The notes under the pieces are model-generated. The model searched no databases, had not been told where the DNA came from, and saw nothing but the letters and a program-made list of their open reading frames with translations. The translations under genes were made by a program, and so were the position numbers. From Hyphomicrobiales bacterium (GTDB lineage Bacteria > Pseudomonadota > Alphaproteobacteria > Rhizobiales > Rhizobiaceae): a stretch of 64,000 nucleotides of DNA. This document shows, in pieces, positions 8,169 to 17,551 of this stretch; within the stretch, counting starts at the first letter, position 1; each line of letters begins with the position of its first letter. The stretch spans positions 124,001 through 188,000 of the forward strand of contig UCNE01000002.1 of the NCBI GenBank assembly GCA_900473685.1, given 5' to 3'.

Positions 8169-8261
8169 CGGCGGAGCCCGCCGTGTTGTCAAACTGATTC
8201 AATTGCATGCCAAAGTGATTCCGCAACACCCGATAATCCCTTGGCAGGACAGGATAAAACC

Positions 8262-9194
8262 ATGAAACCGAAGATCTTCATCGATGGCGAACACGGCACC
8301 ACGGGCCTGCAGATCCGCACGCGTATGGCTGGCCGCTCCGATGTGGAATTGCTGTCCATTCCGGAAGCGGAGCGCCGCAATGCCGCCATTCGCGAAGATC
8401 TCTTGAACAGCGCCGATGTCGCCATCCTCTGCCTGCCCGACGACGCCTCCAAGCAGGCGGTCACCATGCTCGAAGGCAACAACAAGGTGCGCATCATCGA
8501 CACCTCGACGGCCTATCGCATCGCGCCGGACTGGGCCTATGGCTTTGCCGAAATGGACGCAGCGCAGACAGCGAAAATCCGCGATGCCCGCCTCGTCGCC
8601 AATCCCGGCTGCTATCCGACCGGCGCCATCGGCCTGATCCGTCCGTTGCGGCAGGCCGGCATCCTGCCCCAAGACTATCCGGTCACGGTCAATGCGGTTT
8701 CCGGCTATACCGGCGGCGGCAACCAGATGATCGCCCAGATGGAAGACCCAGCCAATCCCGATCCGATCAGTTCGCCAAACTTCCTCTACGGCCTGACGCT
8801 CAAGCACAAGCATGTGCCGGAGATGCAGATCCACGGCATGCTCGACCGCGCGCCGATCTTCTCACCATCAGTCGGCCGCTTCCCGCAGGGCATGATCGTG
8901 CAAGTACCGTTGTTCCTCGATCAGCTGAACGGGGGCGCAACGCTCGAAACCATCCACGCTGCGCTTTCTGCCCATTACGCAGGCCAATCGATCGTCGAGG
9001 TCGTGCCATTGGACGTCAGCGCGAAGATGGCGCGCGTCGATGCCGTCGAGCTTGCCGGCAAGGACACGATGAAGCTGTTCGTGTTCGGCTCGGAAGGCGG
9101 CGAACAGGTCAATCTGGTTGCCCTGCTCGACAATCTCGGCAAGGGCGCTTCGGGCGCTGCGGTGCAGAACATGGACCTGATGCTGTCGGCCTGA
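8262..9194 (+). CDS. argC: N-acetyl-gamma-glutamyl-phosphate reductase (type 2)
   Basis: This enzyme catalyses the third step of arginine synthesis, the NADPH-dependent reduction of N-acetylglutamyl phosphate. The 310-residue length marks it as the short type 2 ArgC. The N-terminus reads [14 protein letters not shown], the active-site cysteine is in [14 protein letters not shown], and [10 protein letters not shown] and HKHVPEM follow. It starts at the ATG at 8262, where [10 protein letters not shown] begins. It is on the same strand as speB and 64 bp before a TauE-type permease gene. Confidence 0.96.
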   Translation: MKPKIFIDGEHGTTGLQIRTRMAGRSDVELLSIPEAERRNAAIREDLLNSADVAILCLPDDASKQAVTMLEGNNKVRIIDTSTAYRIAPDWAYGFAEMDAAQTAKIRDARLVANPGCYPTGAIGLIRPLRQAGILPQDYPVTVNAVSGYTGGGNQMIAQMEDPANPDPISSPNFLYGLTLKHKHVPEMQIHGMLDRAPIFSPSVGRFPQGMIVQVPLFLDQLNGGATLETIHAALSAHYAGQSIVEVVPLDVSAKMARVDAVELAGKDTMKLFVFGSEGGEQVNLVALLDNLGKGASGAAVQNMDLMLSA

Positions 9195-9257
9195 GAGACA
9201 TAGCAGCGCGGAGCGCCCACCGGGCGCTCGCTCACGCGCAGGGGTATTTGAACTGAC

Positions 9258-10049
9258 ATGGGCGAGACCGGCTTTTTCGCGACCCTTCTGGCAAAAATCG
9301 CCACCGCGTTGCCGGAGCATGGGCTCTATGCGCTGCTTGTCTGCACCTTCATTGCCGGTCTTGCCCGCGGCTTTTCCGGCTTTGGCGCGGCACTGATCCT
9401 GATCCCGGTCGGCGGTTCCATCGTCGGCCCGAAGATCATTTCGCCGGTTCTGCTGGTGATCGATACGATCGCGGCAGCCGGCATGCTTCCAGCCGCCTGG
9501 CGCGGTGCCAACCGGCGCGAGGTCTTCACCATGGCATCCGGCGCCCTGATCGGCGTGCCGCTTGGCACAGCGGCCCTGGCACTGGCCGACCCGCTGATCC
9601 TGCGCTGGGCGATCACCGTCGTTTCGGCACTGATGCTGATCCTGCTGGTCTCCGGCTGGCGCTATCACGGGCAACCGCGCGCGCCGCTGACGGCCGGTGT
9701 CGGCGGCATAGCCGGAGTTTTCAGCGGTGCAGCACAACTCGGCGGCCCACCGGTCGTCGCCTATTGGCTGAGCGGCGCCAGCGACATGCTGGTCATCCGC
9801 TCCAACCTGATGCTCTATTTCGTGATTTCCTCGGCGCTGACAGCCGTAACCTACCTGATCGGCGGCCTGTTCGTCGAACAGGTCTTTGCGCTGACGCTGG
9901 TCGTCCTGCCGCTCTATGCCGGCGGTCTTTACGCCGGCTCCCGCCTGTTCGGCCTCGCCAAACCCTCGACATTCCGCATCATCTGCTACGTCCTGATCGG
10001 CGCATCCGCCATTCTCGGCATGCCCGCGCTGGACGGCCTGCTGCGCTGA
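9258..10049 (+). CDS. TauE/SafE-family permease
   Basis: This is an integral membrane protein of 263 residues with about eight hydrophobic segments in two repeated halves. The family hallmark ARGFSGFGAALILIP is in the first half and GGPPVVAYWLSG in the second. TauE/SafE proteins move sulfite, sulfoacetate or other organic anions; the substrate here is not evident. It follows argC on the same strand, and its stop codon directly abuts the stop of the convergent ctaA with no base between. Confidence 0.85.
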   Translation: MGETGFFATLLAKIATALPEHGLYALLVCTFIAGLARGFSGFGAALILIPVGGSIVGPKIISPVLLVIDTIAAAGMLPAAWRGANRREVFTMASGALIGVPLGTAALALADPLILRWAITVVSALMLILLVSGWRYHGQPRAPLTAGVGGIAGVFSGAAQLGGPPVVAYWLSGASDMLVIRSNLMLYFVISSALTAVTYLIGGLFVEQVFALTLVVLPLYAGGLYAGSRLFGLAKPSTFRIICYVLIGASAILGMPALDGLLR

Positions 10050-11153
10050 TCAGGTGCGGACTTCGATTTCCAGTGGCCGCGGATATTCGCCGATAAACGC
10101 CCGCCAGTGAGCGATGGCGAAGCCGAGCACCACCAGTGCACCGCCCTGATGGGCAACACCCCAGCCGACCGGTACCTGCAGGATCAGCGTCGTGATACCG
10201 ATGACCGCCTGGATCGTCACCAGCACGAACAGCAGAACGGACCGGCGCGCATGCGTCGTTTCCGGTGCGTTGCGCAAAGAGGCGATCATGTGCATCAGCA
10301 CGAAGGCGAACAGCACATAGGCACCGATACGGTGGACGAACTGCACGGTCTTCGGATTCTCGAACAGATTGAGCCAGGCCGGTTGCTGGATGAACAGGTC
10401 CGATGGCACCATGGAACCATCCATCAGCGGCCAGGTATTGTAGGAAAGGCCCGCATCAAGCCCCGCCACCAGCGCGCCGAGGTAGATCTGGAACAGCGCC
10501 ATGCAGGCGATGATCGCAGCCATTTTCCTTGAGCTTTTCGTCGGCGCCGGATCGTTGGCATGCGGCGCCAGTCCCCTGCCGATCCAAATGCAGGAGACGA
10601 AGATCAGACAGGCAATGATGAGATGGGTGGCCAGCCGGTACTGGCTGACCTCTGTGCGATCGGCAAGGCCGGACGAGACCATCCACCAGCCGATAAAGCC
10701 CTGAAATCCACCCAGTGCCAGAATACCCACCAACGGCAGTTTCAGGCGCGGCTCGATCTGGCCGCGGATCCAGAAGAAGGCAAGCGGCAGTGCGAAGATC
10801 AAACCGATCGAGCGGGCCAAAAGCCGGTGTGCCCATTCCCACCAGAAGATGGTCTTGAACCCTTCTACGGTCATGTCGCTGTTGATCTGCTCATATTGCG
10901 GGATCTGCTTGTAGAGCTCGAACTCCTCCTGCCATTCGGCGGCGTTGAGCGGCGGGATGACGCCGTGGATCGGCTTCCACTGTGTGATCGACAGGCCGGA
11001 TTCCGTCAGCCGCGTCGCGCCGCCGACAAGCACCAGCCCGAACAGCACCAAAACGACGATACCCAGCCAAATCCTGATCTGGGTGCGATTGCGGCTGACC
11101 GTATCGATCTCGCGCATAAGACGCTGTTGCGTCGCCAAATCCGTGCTTGCCAT
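10050..11153 (-). CDS. ctaA: Heme A synthase (COX15/CtaA type 2)
   Basis: This inner-membrane enzyme converts heme O to heme A for aa3-type cytochrome oxidase. The 367-residue product has eight membrane segments in two four-helix halves. The family motifs GGATRLTESGLSITQWKPI, WWEWAHRLLAR, ATHLIIA and the second-half histidines in VQFVHRIGAYVLF and GVAHQGGALVVLG are all present. The ATG at 11153 (MASTDLATQ) is preferred to the GTG four codons earlier because GGAGG sits at ideal spacing before it. It is divergent from a DUF2842 gene. Confidence 0.95.
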   Translation of the reverse strand: MASTDLATQQRLMREIDTVSRNRTQIRIWLGIVVLVLFGLVLVGGATRLTESGLSITQWKPIHGVIPPLNAAEWQEEFELYKQIPQYEQINSDMTVEGFKTIFWWEWAHRLLARSIGLIFALPLAFFWIRGQIEPRLKLPLVGILALGGFQGFIGWWMVSSGLADRTEVSQYRLATHLIIACLIFVSCIWIGRGLAPHANDPAPTKSSRKMAAIIACMALFQIYLGALVAGLDAGLSYNTWPLMDGSMVPSDLFIQQPAWLNLFENPKTVQFVHRIGAYVLFAFVLMHMIASLRNAPETTHARRSVLLFVLVTIQAVIGITTLILQVPVGWGVAHQGGALVVLGFAIAHWRAFIGEYPRPLEIEVRT

Positions 11154-11330
11154 CGAGGCCTCCACTTATCGAAACACGCAGGCATCCCCGGAAGGCGGCG
11201 ATTTGTCTGAAGACCTGCGCATCAAAAGCGTTGATTTGCACCAGAGCAGCATGCAAAACAAGGCTTACCCCTTTGCGGCATGCCGTCGCGGCCAATTGTC
11301 CTGCGAAACCTGCCAACCGGAAAGACCTGA

Positions 11331-11543
11331 ATGCCTGTACGCCTGAGAAAACTGATCGGCACCGTTCTGATCATCATCCTCGTCATCGTCTATGCGCTGG
11401 CGGCCACCACTTTTGCCTCGCTGCTGCTTGGCACGTCGCCGTGGTGGATCCATCTCGCCTATTTCTTCTTTACCGGCCTGTTGTGGATCCTGCCCGCAAT
11501 GCTGATCATCAAGTGGATGGAAAAGCCCGCCAAACCACGCTGA
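11331..11543 (+). CDS. DUF2842 small membrane protein
   Basis: This is a 70-residue protein with two transmembrane helices (LIGTVLIIILVIVYALAATTF, then WIHLAYFFFTGLLWILPAMLI) and a short basic tail (KWMEKPAKPR). The size, two-helix layout and W-rich second helix fit the alphaproteobacterial DUF2842 family, whose function is unknown. It is divergent from ctaA, a position it keeps in other rhizobia as I recall, which hints at a link to oxidase assembly or the membrane. A phosphoesterase gene follows after 16 bp. Confidence 0.75.
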   Translation: MPVRLRKLIGTVLIIILVIVYALAATTFASLLLGTSPWWIHLAYFFFTGLLWILPAMLIIKWMEKPAKPR

Positions 11544-11559
11544 ACCGAAAGACGAGACC

Positions 11560-12303
11560 ATGAAGATCGCAGTGATCGCCGATATCCACGGCAACGACCT
11601 TGCCCTCGAAGCCGTGCTTGCCGACATCGCGGCGCAGGGTATCGGCGACGTGGTCAATCTCGGCGATCACCTGAGCGGCCCGATGAATGCGGCCCGCACG
11701 GCCGATATTCTGATGGCGCGCCGTTTCCCGTCGATCCGTGGCAATCACGATCGCTGGCTGGTGTCGCTTGAACCGGCCAAGATGGGGCTTTCCGACAGCA
11801 TGGCCCATGCCGAGTTGCAGCCGCACCATCTCGACTGGCTGCGCGCCCTGCCCGCGACACTGGTTCACCGGCAGGAATTGTTTCTCTGCCATGCAACGCC
11901 CAAGGACGATCTCACCTACTGGCTTGAGGACCTGACGGCCGAAGGCGTGGTGCACATGTCCGGCCGGGAGCGCATCGAAGGCTTCGCCAAGGGGATCGAC
12001 TTTCCCGTCATCCTCTGCGGCCACACCCATATTCCCCGCACTGTGCGGCTTGCCGACGGCCGGTTGATCGTCAACCCCGGCAGCGTTGGCTGTCCGGGAT
12101 ATGACGATGACGAACCGGTCTTCCACAAAGTTGAGACCGGCTCGCCCGACGCATCCTACGCCATTCTCGAAAAGACGGACGGCAACTGGAACGTTGCCTT
12201 CCGGCGTGTTGCCTACGATCACATGGCGATGTCGAAGCTTGCCCGTTCACGCGGCCGTACCGCATGGGCAAACGCGCTCGCCACGGGCTGGGTTGGCGAT
12301 TAA
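11560..12303 (+). CDS. Metallophosphoesterase (YfcE/MJ0936-like)
   Basis: This is a 247-residue calcineurin-like phosphoesterase with a two-metal site. The five motifs are in order: [33 protein letters not shown], and NPGSVGCP just after the last. The family acts on phosphodiesters or phosphomonoesters; the natural substrate is unknown. It lies 16 bp after the DUF2842 gene, so the two are probably cotranscribed. Its final four bases overlap the end of the convergent acetyltransferase gene. Confidence 0.88.
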   Translation: MKIAVIADIHGNDLALEAVLADIAAQGIGDVVNLGDHLSGPMNAARTADILMARRFPSIRGNHDRWLVSLEPAKMGLSDSMAHAELQPHHLDWLRALPATLVHRQELFLCHATPKDDLTYWLEDLTAEGVVHMSGRERIEGFAKGIDFPVILCGHTHIPRTVRLADGRLIVNPGSVGCPGYDDDEPVFHKVETGSPDASYAILEKTDGNWNVAFRRVAYDHMAMSKLARSRGRTAWANALATGWVGD

Positions 12304-12950
12304 ACCGCCTTTTCGAGCGCCTCGATATCCGCGCCGGTGATTGCGGCAATGTGACGGGTGACCTTGTCAACCGGCCAGTTCCACCAGGCGACGGCCTGAA
12401 GGCGTTCGACAATATCGTCAGGAAAACGCTGTTTGATTACCCTGCCCGGATTTCCGGCGACAACGCTGTAGGGCGGCACATCCTTGGCGACCACCGCGTG
12501 AGCGCCGATGATGGCACCATTGCCGATTGTCACGCCGGGCATGATCGTAACCTTGGTTCCAATCCACACATCGTTTCCAACCGTCGTGTCACCCCGGTAG
12601 CCGCTGGCATAAAGGCCGAGGTCGAAACCATCGCGCCATGCACCCGGAAAGACGCTGAAGGGATAGGTCGAAAATCCCTGCATAGCATGATTGGCGCCGT
12701 TCATGATGAACGTCACACCCTGGGCCAGCGCGCAGTAACGGCCGATATCCAGCCGGTCGCCGATGAAATCATAGTGGTAGAGGACGCATTTCTCCTCGAA
12801 ATGCTCCGGCCCTGCCGGATCGTCGTAATAGCTGAAATCGCCAACGCTGATCAGCGGCGAACGGACGATATTCTTGAGAAAGCCGACTTGCGGAAAAGCA
12901 GCAACAGGATGGACCGCACCGGAATCCGGCGTGTCTTGATGTTCAGGCAT
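12300..12950 (-). CDS. CatB-related O-acetyltransferase (xenobiotic acetyltransferase family)
   Basis: This is a left-handed beta-helix acetyltransferase of 216 residues. It has the Vat/CatB layout: the early VGDFSYYDD, the catalytic-histidine segment [17 protein letters not shown], then hexapeptide repeats ([55 protein letters not shown]). Members acetylate streptogramins or chloramphenicol, but many chromosomal ones have unknown, possibly glycan, substrates. It flanks the polysaccharide cluster, so modification of a surface sugar is equally plausible. GGAG precedes the ATG at 12950. Confidence 0.85.
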   Translation of the reverse strand: MPEHQDTPDSGAVHPVAAFPQVGFLKNIVRSPLISVGDFSYYDDPAGPEHFEEKCVLYHYDFIGDRLDIGRYCALAQGVTFIMNGANHAMQGFSTYPFSVFPGAWRDGFDLGLYASGYRGDTTVGNDVWIGTKVTIMPGVTIGNGAIIGAHAVVAKDVPPYSVVAGNPGRVIKQRFPDDIVERLQAVAWWNWPVDKVTRHIAAITGADIEALEKAV

Positions 12951-13281
12951 GGGGATACTCCACCTTTATGTCCAACGGTCATGGTGACATAGAGCGGTCT
13001 GGAAACGCGCAGAGATTGCCGCGAATTGTCCAAACCTTGTTCAGTGGCGCATCGGTCTCTCCATGAAAACAGACATCGGTTGTAACAGGGATGGCGTCAA
13101 AAATCCAACGCCTCGTCAATCCCGGCAGCCTGCTGGCGGGGGCCGGTTGATCTTATCCATTCGGTAACCGCTTTTGGTGAAATCCGGGGCAGCCTGCCGG
13201 CTACCCGTGCCATTTAAACGAAAATAAGGGCATGCTCGGCTTAGATGCGATGTCATCCCGTTCCCGGAACAGCAAGCGATC
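12951..13281. other. Intergenic region, two divergent promoters expected
   Basis: This is 331 bp between the divergent CatB-type and CelD-like acetyltransferase genes. The only structure I see is an imperfect direct repeat, GGCAGCCTGCTGGC at about 13124 and GGCAGCCTGCCGGC at about 13188, each able to form a small hairpin. No convincing -35/-10 pair or small gene was found. Confidence 0.5.
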
Positions 13282-14550
13282 ATGACCGACGTGGACTTCA
13301 ACATCATGCCCGTTAGCAAGGCTCGCCGCCATGTCTGGCATGGCCGTCGTGGCCAGGTGCGTGACATTGCGCTTGCTCAGGAGCTGACGCTAAGCGTGCA
13401 TGTCGACATGCAGGCGCTGGAAGCCGATTGGCGTGCACTGGAGGCTTCTCCGGCCACATCCTTGCATCAGGGCTTCGACTGGTGCGCCGCCTGGGCTGCA
13501 ACCCATTCCAATCAACTGCTGTTGGTGCGTGGCCGGATCGGCCAGAAGACTGTCTTCATCCTGCCACTTGAACTTGTCCGTGGCCGGTTCTTCCGCACCG
13601 CGCGGTTCATCGGCTCGCCGCACAGCAACATCAACACCGGGCTCATCGCTGAGGATTTCGATCCGGTCACCTGCAAGAAGCCGGCCGCCGAGCTGATTGC
13701 CGATCTATCAGCCAAGCTGTCGCGCGTCGCCGATATCGTGACGCTGGAGAAGATGCCGTTCGACTGGCACGGGACGCGCCATCCGCTTGCCTCGCTGCCG
13801 GCGGTTCGCAACCAGAATGCGTCGTTCCAGCTGCCGCTTCTTGAAAACTTCGAAGCGACGCTGGCCCAGCTCAATGCCAAGCGGCGGCGCAAGAAATTCC
13901 GCGTTTCGGAAAAGCGGCTGGAAGCGATGGGAGGCTACGAGCACATTGTTGCCACCACCTGCGCGGAACGGCGGCAGATACTGGATCTGTTCTTTGAGCA
14001 GAAAGCCAACCGCTTCAAGGCGCTCGGCCTGCCGAACGTGTTTCAGGATGCGGAAACGCAAGCGTTTTTCCATGCACTCGCGGCGGTGGAACCGACGGAT
14101 GAAGGCCAGCCGCTCGAACTCAATGCAATCCGTTTGCGTGAGCAAGGCAATGGCCGCATTGTCGCCATTGCCGGATTATCGCGCAAGGGCGATCACGTCA
14201 TCTGCCAATTCGGCTCGATCGACGACGATATTGCCGCGGACGCCAGCCCGGGCGAGCTTCTGTTTTATCTGATCATCCGCAAATGCAACGTCGAAGGGAT
14301 CACCCTGTTCGACTTCGGCATCGGCGATCAGGCCTACAAGCGCTCCTGGTGCACGGTCGAGACGATTCAGCGCGATATCGTCCTGCCCTTGACGCTGCGC
14401 GGGCGCCTCGCAGCGTCAGTGCATCGCGCCGCGGTCCGGCTGAAATCCGGCATCAAGAAAAACAAGAAGGCCTATGCCTTTCTTCAAAGACTGCGCCAGC
14501 GTCGGCAAGCGCCAGGCACGACTGCTACGCCGGACATCGACAGCGACTGA
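13282..14550 (+). CDS. CelD/BcsL-type GNAT acetyltransferase of polysaccharide cluster
   Basis: This is a 422-residue protein with a FemAB/BioF2-like Acetyltransf_6 domain, as in cellulose-biosynthesis acetyltransferases. The family's central segment is seen in LNAKRRRKKFRVSEKRLEAMGG and the end in LFDFGIGDQAYKRSWC. It has no signal peptide, so it acts in the cytoplasm, probably acylating a sugar or lipid intermediate. It is convergent with the Wzz-like gene 15 bp away and opens the polysaccharide cluster. Acetylation of the polymer made by its neighbours is inferred from position. Confidence 0.8.
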   Translation: MTDVDFNIMPVSKARRHVWHGRRGQVRDIALAQELTLSVHVDMQALEADWRALEASPATSLHQGFDWCAAWAATHSNQLLLVRGRIGQKTVFILPLELVRGRFFRTARFIGSPHSNINTGLIAEDFDPVTCKKPAAELIADLSAKLSRVADIVTLEKMPFDWHGTRHPLASLPAVRNQNASFQLPLLENFEATLAQLNAKRRRKKFRVSEKRLEAMGGYEHIVATTCAERRQILDLFFEQKANRFKALGLPNVFQDAETQAFFHALAAVEPTDEGQPLELNAIRLREQGNGRIVAIAGLSRKGDHVICQFGSIDDDIAADASPGELLFYLIIRKCNVEGITLFDFGIGDQAYKRSWCTVETIQRDIVLPLTLRGRLAASVHRAAVRLKSGIKKNKKAYAFLQRLRQRRQAPGTTATPDIDSD

Positions 14551-14565
14551 AACGGTCATTGTTGA

Positions 14566-16755
14566 TCAGGCTGCCTTGCGGCCTGACGTTCCCGATTGCG
14601 GATAACCCGTTCCCGTCATCAGCACGATCTCGCCAAAGCCCGCCTCGCCGAAACCGGTGATGAGGTCGATGATCTCCTCGTTGCCGACATCTGGCGCCGA
14701 AATGATGATCTGCGTATCAAGCGCGCGCGTCACCCGGCTGATCGCGTTGACATCGGCAGGCCCGCATTCGATCAGCACCGTGTCATAGGCGTTCGCCAAA
14801 GCATCGATAATCATCTGCAGTCGCTCGATGCCGCGCATGGCAACCACGGGATCGGCATCGCCCTGCGGAATGATGTGCGCGTCCGACAGCCGGTCCGCAT
14901 GGATCGTTTCCGTGAAAGGAACTTCGCCGACCAGAAGGTTGGTGATCCCGGCGAGATCGGCCGTCTGGGTCATCAGCTGCGTCGGGCATGCCGAGCCGGT
15001 GAGATCGATCAGCACGATCTTGCGTCCGTCCTCGGCCACCAGCCGCGCCAATGTCACCGCATTCGCCGACCCGTCGTCGCCGGCGGGCGATACGGAGATC
15101 GCGACACGGACATCGTCAGTGGCCAGATGGCCGGCAACCGAGGCAATCGAAAAATCATCTTCTTCCGGTTCCGCAAACTCAGGCTCTGCCGGTTCCGGCT
15201 CGACTGCCGCCGCCATCACGGGTTCGCGGGCAATGATGGGTGCGGCCTGTGCGGGCACCGGGCGGGCGACGGCTTCCGGCATCGGCTGGATGACCGCCGG
15301 CTGGATTTCCAGTGGTACGCCGTCAAAAAATTCTTCGTCCCTGCGCCCGGCAGGCCGCAGAGCCCGGCCGCTGAACAGTTCGGAAAGCATGATCACGACA
15401 CAGCTGACCAGGAAGCTGGCAAAGGCCGCAACGATGGTAATCGGCAGGACCTTGGGGAAGCTCGCCTCGGTCGGCTCGACCGCCTGCGAGATGACCCGGG
15501 CATCCGCCGGCGCGGCATTTTCGCCGCTGCGCGATGTCGCCTCGCGATAGCGCGCCAGGTAGGTTTCCAACAGCTGCCGCTGCGCCGTTGCTTCCCGCTC
15601 CAGCGCACGCAACCCGACTTCATCCTCACCGGCCTTGGCGGATCTTGCCTTCAACGTGTTGAGCTGGGCAACCAGCTGGCGCTCGCGCAATTGGGAAACG
15701 GTCGCTTCATTTTCAAGGCTGCCGAGGATCTTCTTGGTTTCACCGAGAATCTGGGTTCTGATCCCCTGAAGCTGGGATTTCAGTCCCTTCAGGCGGGGAT
15801 GCCCGTCAAGCAGCGTGGTCGACAGATCGGCAATCTGCCCCTGGATATTGGATTCGGTTTCCTTCAGCCGCTGGATCATCGGCGAAGCGACGACGTCGTT
15901 CAGAGTATCGACGGCACGGCCACTGGCAAGCGCGGTACGGACGTTTTCCGCACGTGCCTCGGCATTGGCCCGCTCGCCACGCACGCGGGCAAGCTCGGTC
16001 GAAATGTCGTTCAGTTGCTTGGTTGCGAATGTACCGCCGGTTTCGCCGGTCAAAAGCAGATCGGACGATGCGCGATAATCGGCAACCTTGGCCTCCGCAT
16101 CGCGGACCTTTTCGCGCAGATTGGCGATTTCCGGCTCCAGCCAGCGGCTGGCCTCCGAATTGGAATCGAGCTTGGCGCCGCTTTGCAGCGACAGGAAGAC
16201 CTTGGCCATCGCATTCGGGATCGCCGCAGCCAGCTTCGGGTCTTCCGAGGTGAACTGCATCGCGATCACCCGCGATTTCTCCACCTGATAGACCTGCAGC
16301 TTCTTTTCGAACTCCTTCAGGACGCGCTCTTCGGGCGGCAGGTCGAGTGGGTTCTTCTTGATGCCGAGCATCACCAGGATGTCGGAGATCGCCGACGGGT
16401 TGGTGGTCGGATCGAATTCCGGCAGCTCATAGAGCTTCATCTCGCGGGCAACCTGCTTGATCAGGTCGGCCGAGCGCAGCACCTGTACCTGGCTGGCGAT
16501 GCCCGACTCGTCGAATGGGCTGTCAGCCGACTGCGTCTGGACCTGATTGGTACCGCTGAACTCGGCCTGGCGCGATTCGATCAGGACACGCGCCTCGCCC
16601 TGATAGTCGGGACTCATCAGATTGGCACCGACAAAGGCAAGGCCACCGAACGCAACGGTTGCCAACAGCACCCTGCCCCGCCGCCGCCAGATGGCGCGGA
16701 AAAGCCCGGCGAGATCGATATCTACATCCTGATGACCGTCGTTGACGCCCGGCAT
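14566..16755 (-). CDS. Wzz/GumC-family polysaccharide co-polymerase with degenerate BY-kinase domain
   Basis: This is an inner-membrane protein of 729 residues that controls polymer length and couples export to the Wza channel. After the first membrane helix (about 30-50) comes a long periplasmic coiled-coil region with the GNVR-type domain, a second helix (about 455-478) and a proline/alanine/glutamate-rich linker (about 500-560). The C-terminal domain is shaped like a bacterial tyrosine kinase, but the P-loop reads SVSPAGDDGSANAVTLA with no lysine. Walker A' is IVLIDLTG and Walker B is DTVLIECGPA. There is no tyrosine cluster at the C-terminus, so it is probably catalytically inactive. It is divergent from the Wza gene. 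GAGGT precedes the ATG. Confidence 0.88.
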   Translation of the reverse strand: MPGVNDGHQDVDIDLAGLFRAIWRRRGRVLLATVAFGGLAFVGANLMSPDYQGEARVLIESRQAEFSGTNQVQTQSADSPFDESGIASQVQVLRSADLIKQVAREMKLYELPEFDPTTNPSAISDILVMLGIKKNPLDLPPEERVLKEFEKKLQVYQVEKSRVIAMQFTSEDPKLAAAIPNAMAKVFLSLQSGAKLDSNSEASRWLEPEIANLREKVRDAEAKVADYRASSDLLLTGETGGTFATKQLNDISTELARVRGERANAEARAENVRTALASGRAVDTLNDVVASPMIQRLKETESNIQGQIADLSTTLLDGHPRLKGLKSQLQGIRTQILGETKKILGSLENEATVSQLRERQLVAQLNTLKARSAKAGEDEVGLRALEREATAQRQLLETYLARYREATSRSGENAAPADARVISQAVEPTEASFPKVLPITIVAAFASFLVSCVVIMLSELFSGRALRPAGRRDEEFFDGVPLEIQPAVIQPMPEAVARPVPAQAAPIIAREPVMAAAVEPEPAEPEFAEPEEDDFSIASVAGHLATDDVRVAISVSPAGDDGSANAVTLARLVAEDGRKIVLIDLTGSACPTQLMTQTADLAGITNLLVGEVPFTETIHADRLSDAHIIPQGDADPVVAMRGIERLQMIIDALANAYDTVLIECGPADVNAISRVTRALDTQIIISAPDVGNEEIIDLITGFGEAGFGEIVLMTGTGYPQSGTSGRKAA

Positions 16756-16971
16756 GCGTTTTACCTCGAACCTTCACAACTCCGCGCCACCGTAAACAAA
16801 CATGGTAACGCAACAGTTAATGAGATTCTGACGGTGCAACCGGCGCGCAGCATGCGAACAGGTGCCCAAACAGGCTGCCCCCGTGAAATTATTCGCGGCC
16901 TTTACCGCCTATTAACCCTAACGGATTGATAACATCAGGCCAAGACATGGTTTCTGGAACGCGAGAGCCCG

Positions 16972-17547
16972 ATGACATCCGCACGACTGAAAACAGGCCC
17001 GGCCTTGGCCCTACTCTCGCTGTGCCTTGCAATTTCAGGGTGCAGCAGCTACCAGCCGGCGCCCAAGGCTTTTCACGAAGCCACCATCCAGCCCTACCGC
17101 GTCGATAGCGGCGACAGGCTGCGCATCAGCGTGTTCGAACAGGCGGGTCTCACCGGCAGCTATACCGTCGATCAGGCGGGCTATGTTGCCTTCCCGCTGA
17201 TCGGCGCCGTCCCATCGCGCGGCCATACCCTGCCCGAAATGGAAAAGACCATCGCAGCCAAGCTGCGCGAAGGCTATTTGCGCGATCCGGACGTAACCAT
17301 CGAGGTCGACCGCTACCGCTCCGTGTTCATCATGGGCGAAGTCGGCCAGGCGGGGCAGTATTCCTATGTCCCCGGCATGACCGTCCAGAATGCCATCGCC
17401 GTTGCCGGCGGTTATTCGCCGCGTGCCAACCAGGCCAATGTCGATGTCACCCGCAAGATCAACGGCCGCATTCTCACCGGCCGTGTCTCGATCTCCGACC
17501 CGATCATGGCCGGCGACACGATCTATGTACGTGAGCGGCTGTTCTGA
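16972..17547 (+). CDS. Wza-type polysaccharide export lipoprotein
   Basis: This is a 191-residue outer-membrane auxiliary protein. A lipoprotein signal peptide ends in LAISGC, so the mature protein starts at Cys-24. The polysaccharide biosynthesis/export (PES) domain follows (YRVDSGDRLRISVFEQAGLTGSYTVD), then an SLBB-type domain (VFIMGEVGQAGQYSYVPGMTVQNAIAVAGGYSPRA). It is short compared with E. coli Wza (about 380), like the small exporters of rhizobial and holdfast systems. It begins a five-gene plus-strand run and lies opposite the co-polymerase gene. In Agrobacterium the corresponding lipoprotein belongs to the upp cluster. Confidence 0.92.
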   Translation: MTSARLKTGPALALLSLCLAISGCSSYQPAPKAFHEATIQPYRVDSGDRLRISVFEQAGLTGSYTVDQAGYVAFPLIGAVPSRGHTLPEMEKTIAAKLREGYLRDPDVTIEVDRYRSVFIMGEVGQAGQYSYVPGMTVQNAIAVAGGYSPRANQANVDVTRKINGRILTGRVSISDPIMAGDTIYVRERLF

Positions 17548-17551
17548 CCGC

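Noticed and set aside
6213-8192. 659-codon minus-strand open frame opposite phhA and speB
   Set aside because: It crosses two well-supported plus-strand genes and their gap. The composition is shadow-like and no motif is seen.
14596-16929. 777-codon open frame on the plus strand opposite the Wzz-like gene
   Set aside because: It is an antisense shadow produced by high GC and codon bias. Its product is rich in Arg, Gly, Asp and His with no domain, while the minus strand encodes a clear co-polymerase.
16756-16971. CtrA box (TTAA-N7-TTAA) before the polysaccharide genes
   Set aside because: TTAACCCT and TTAATGA half-sites are present but no full box with correct spacing was found.
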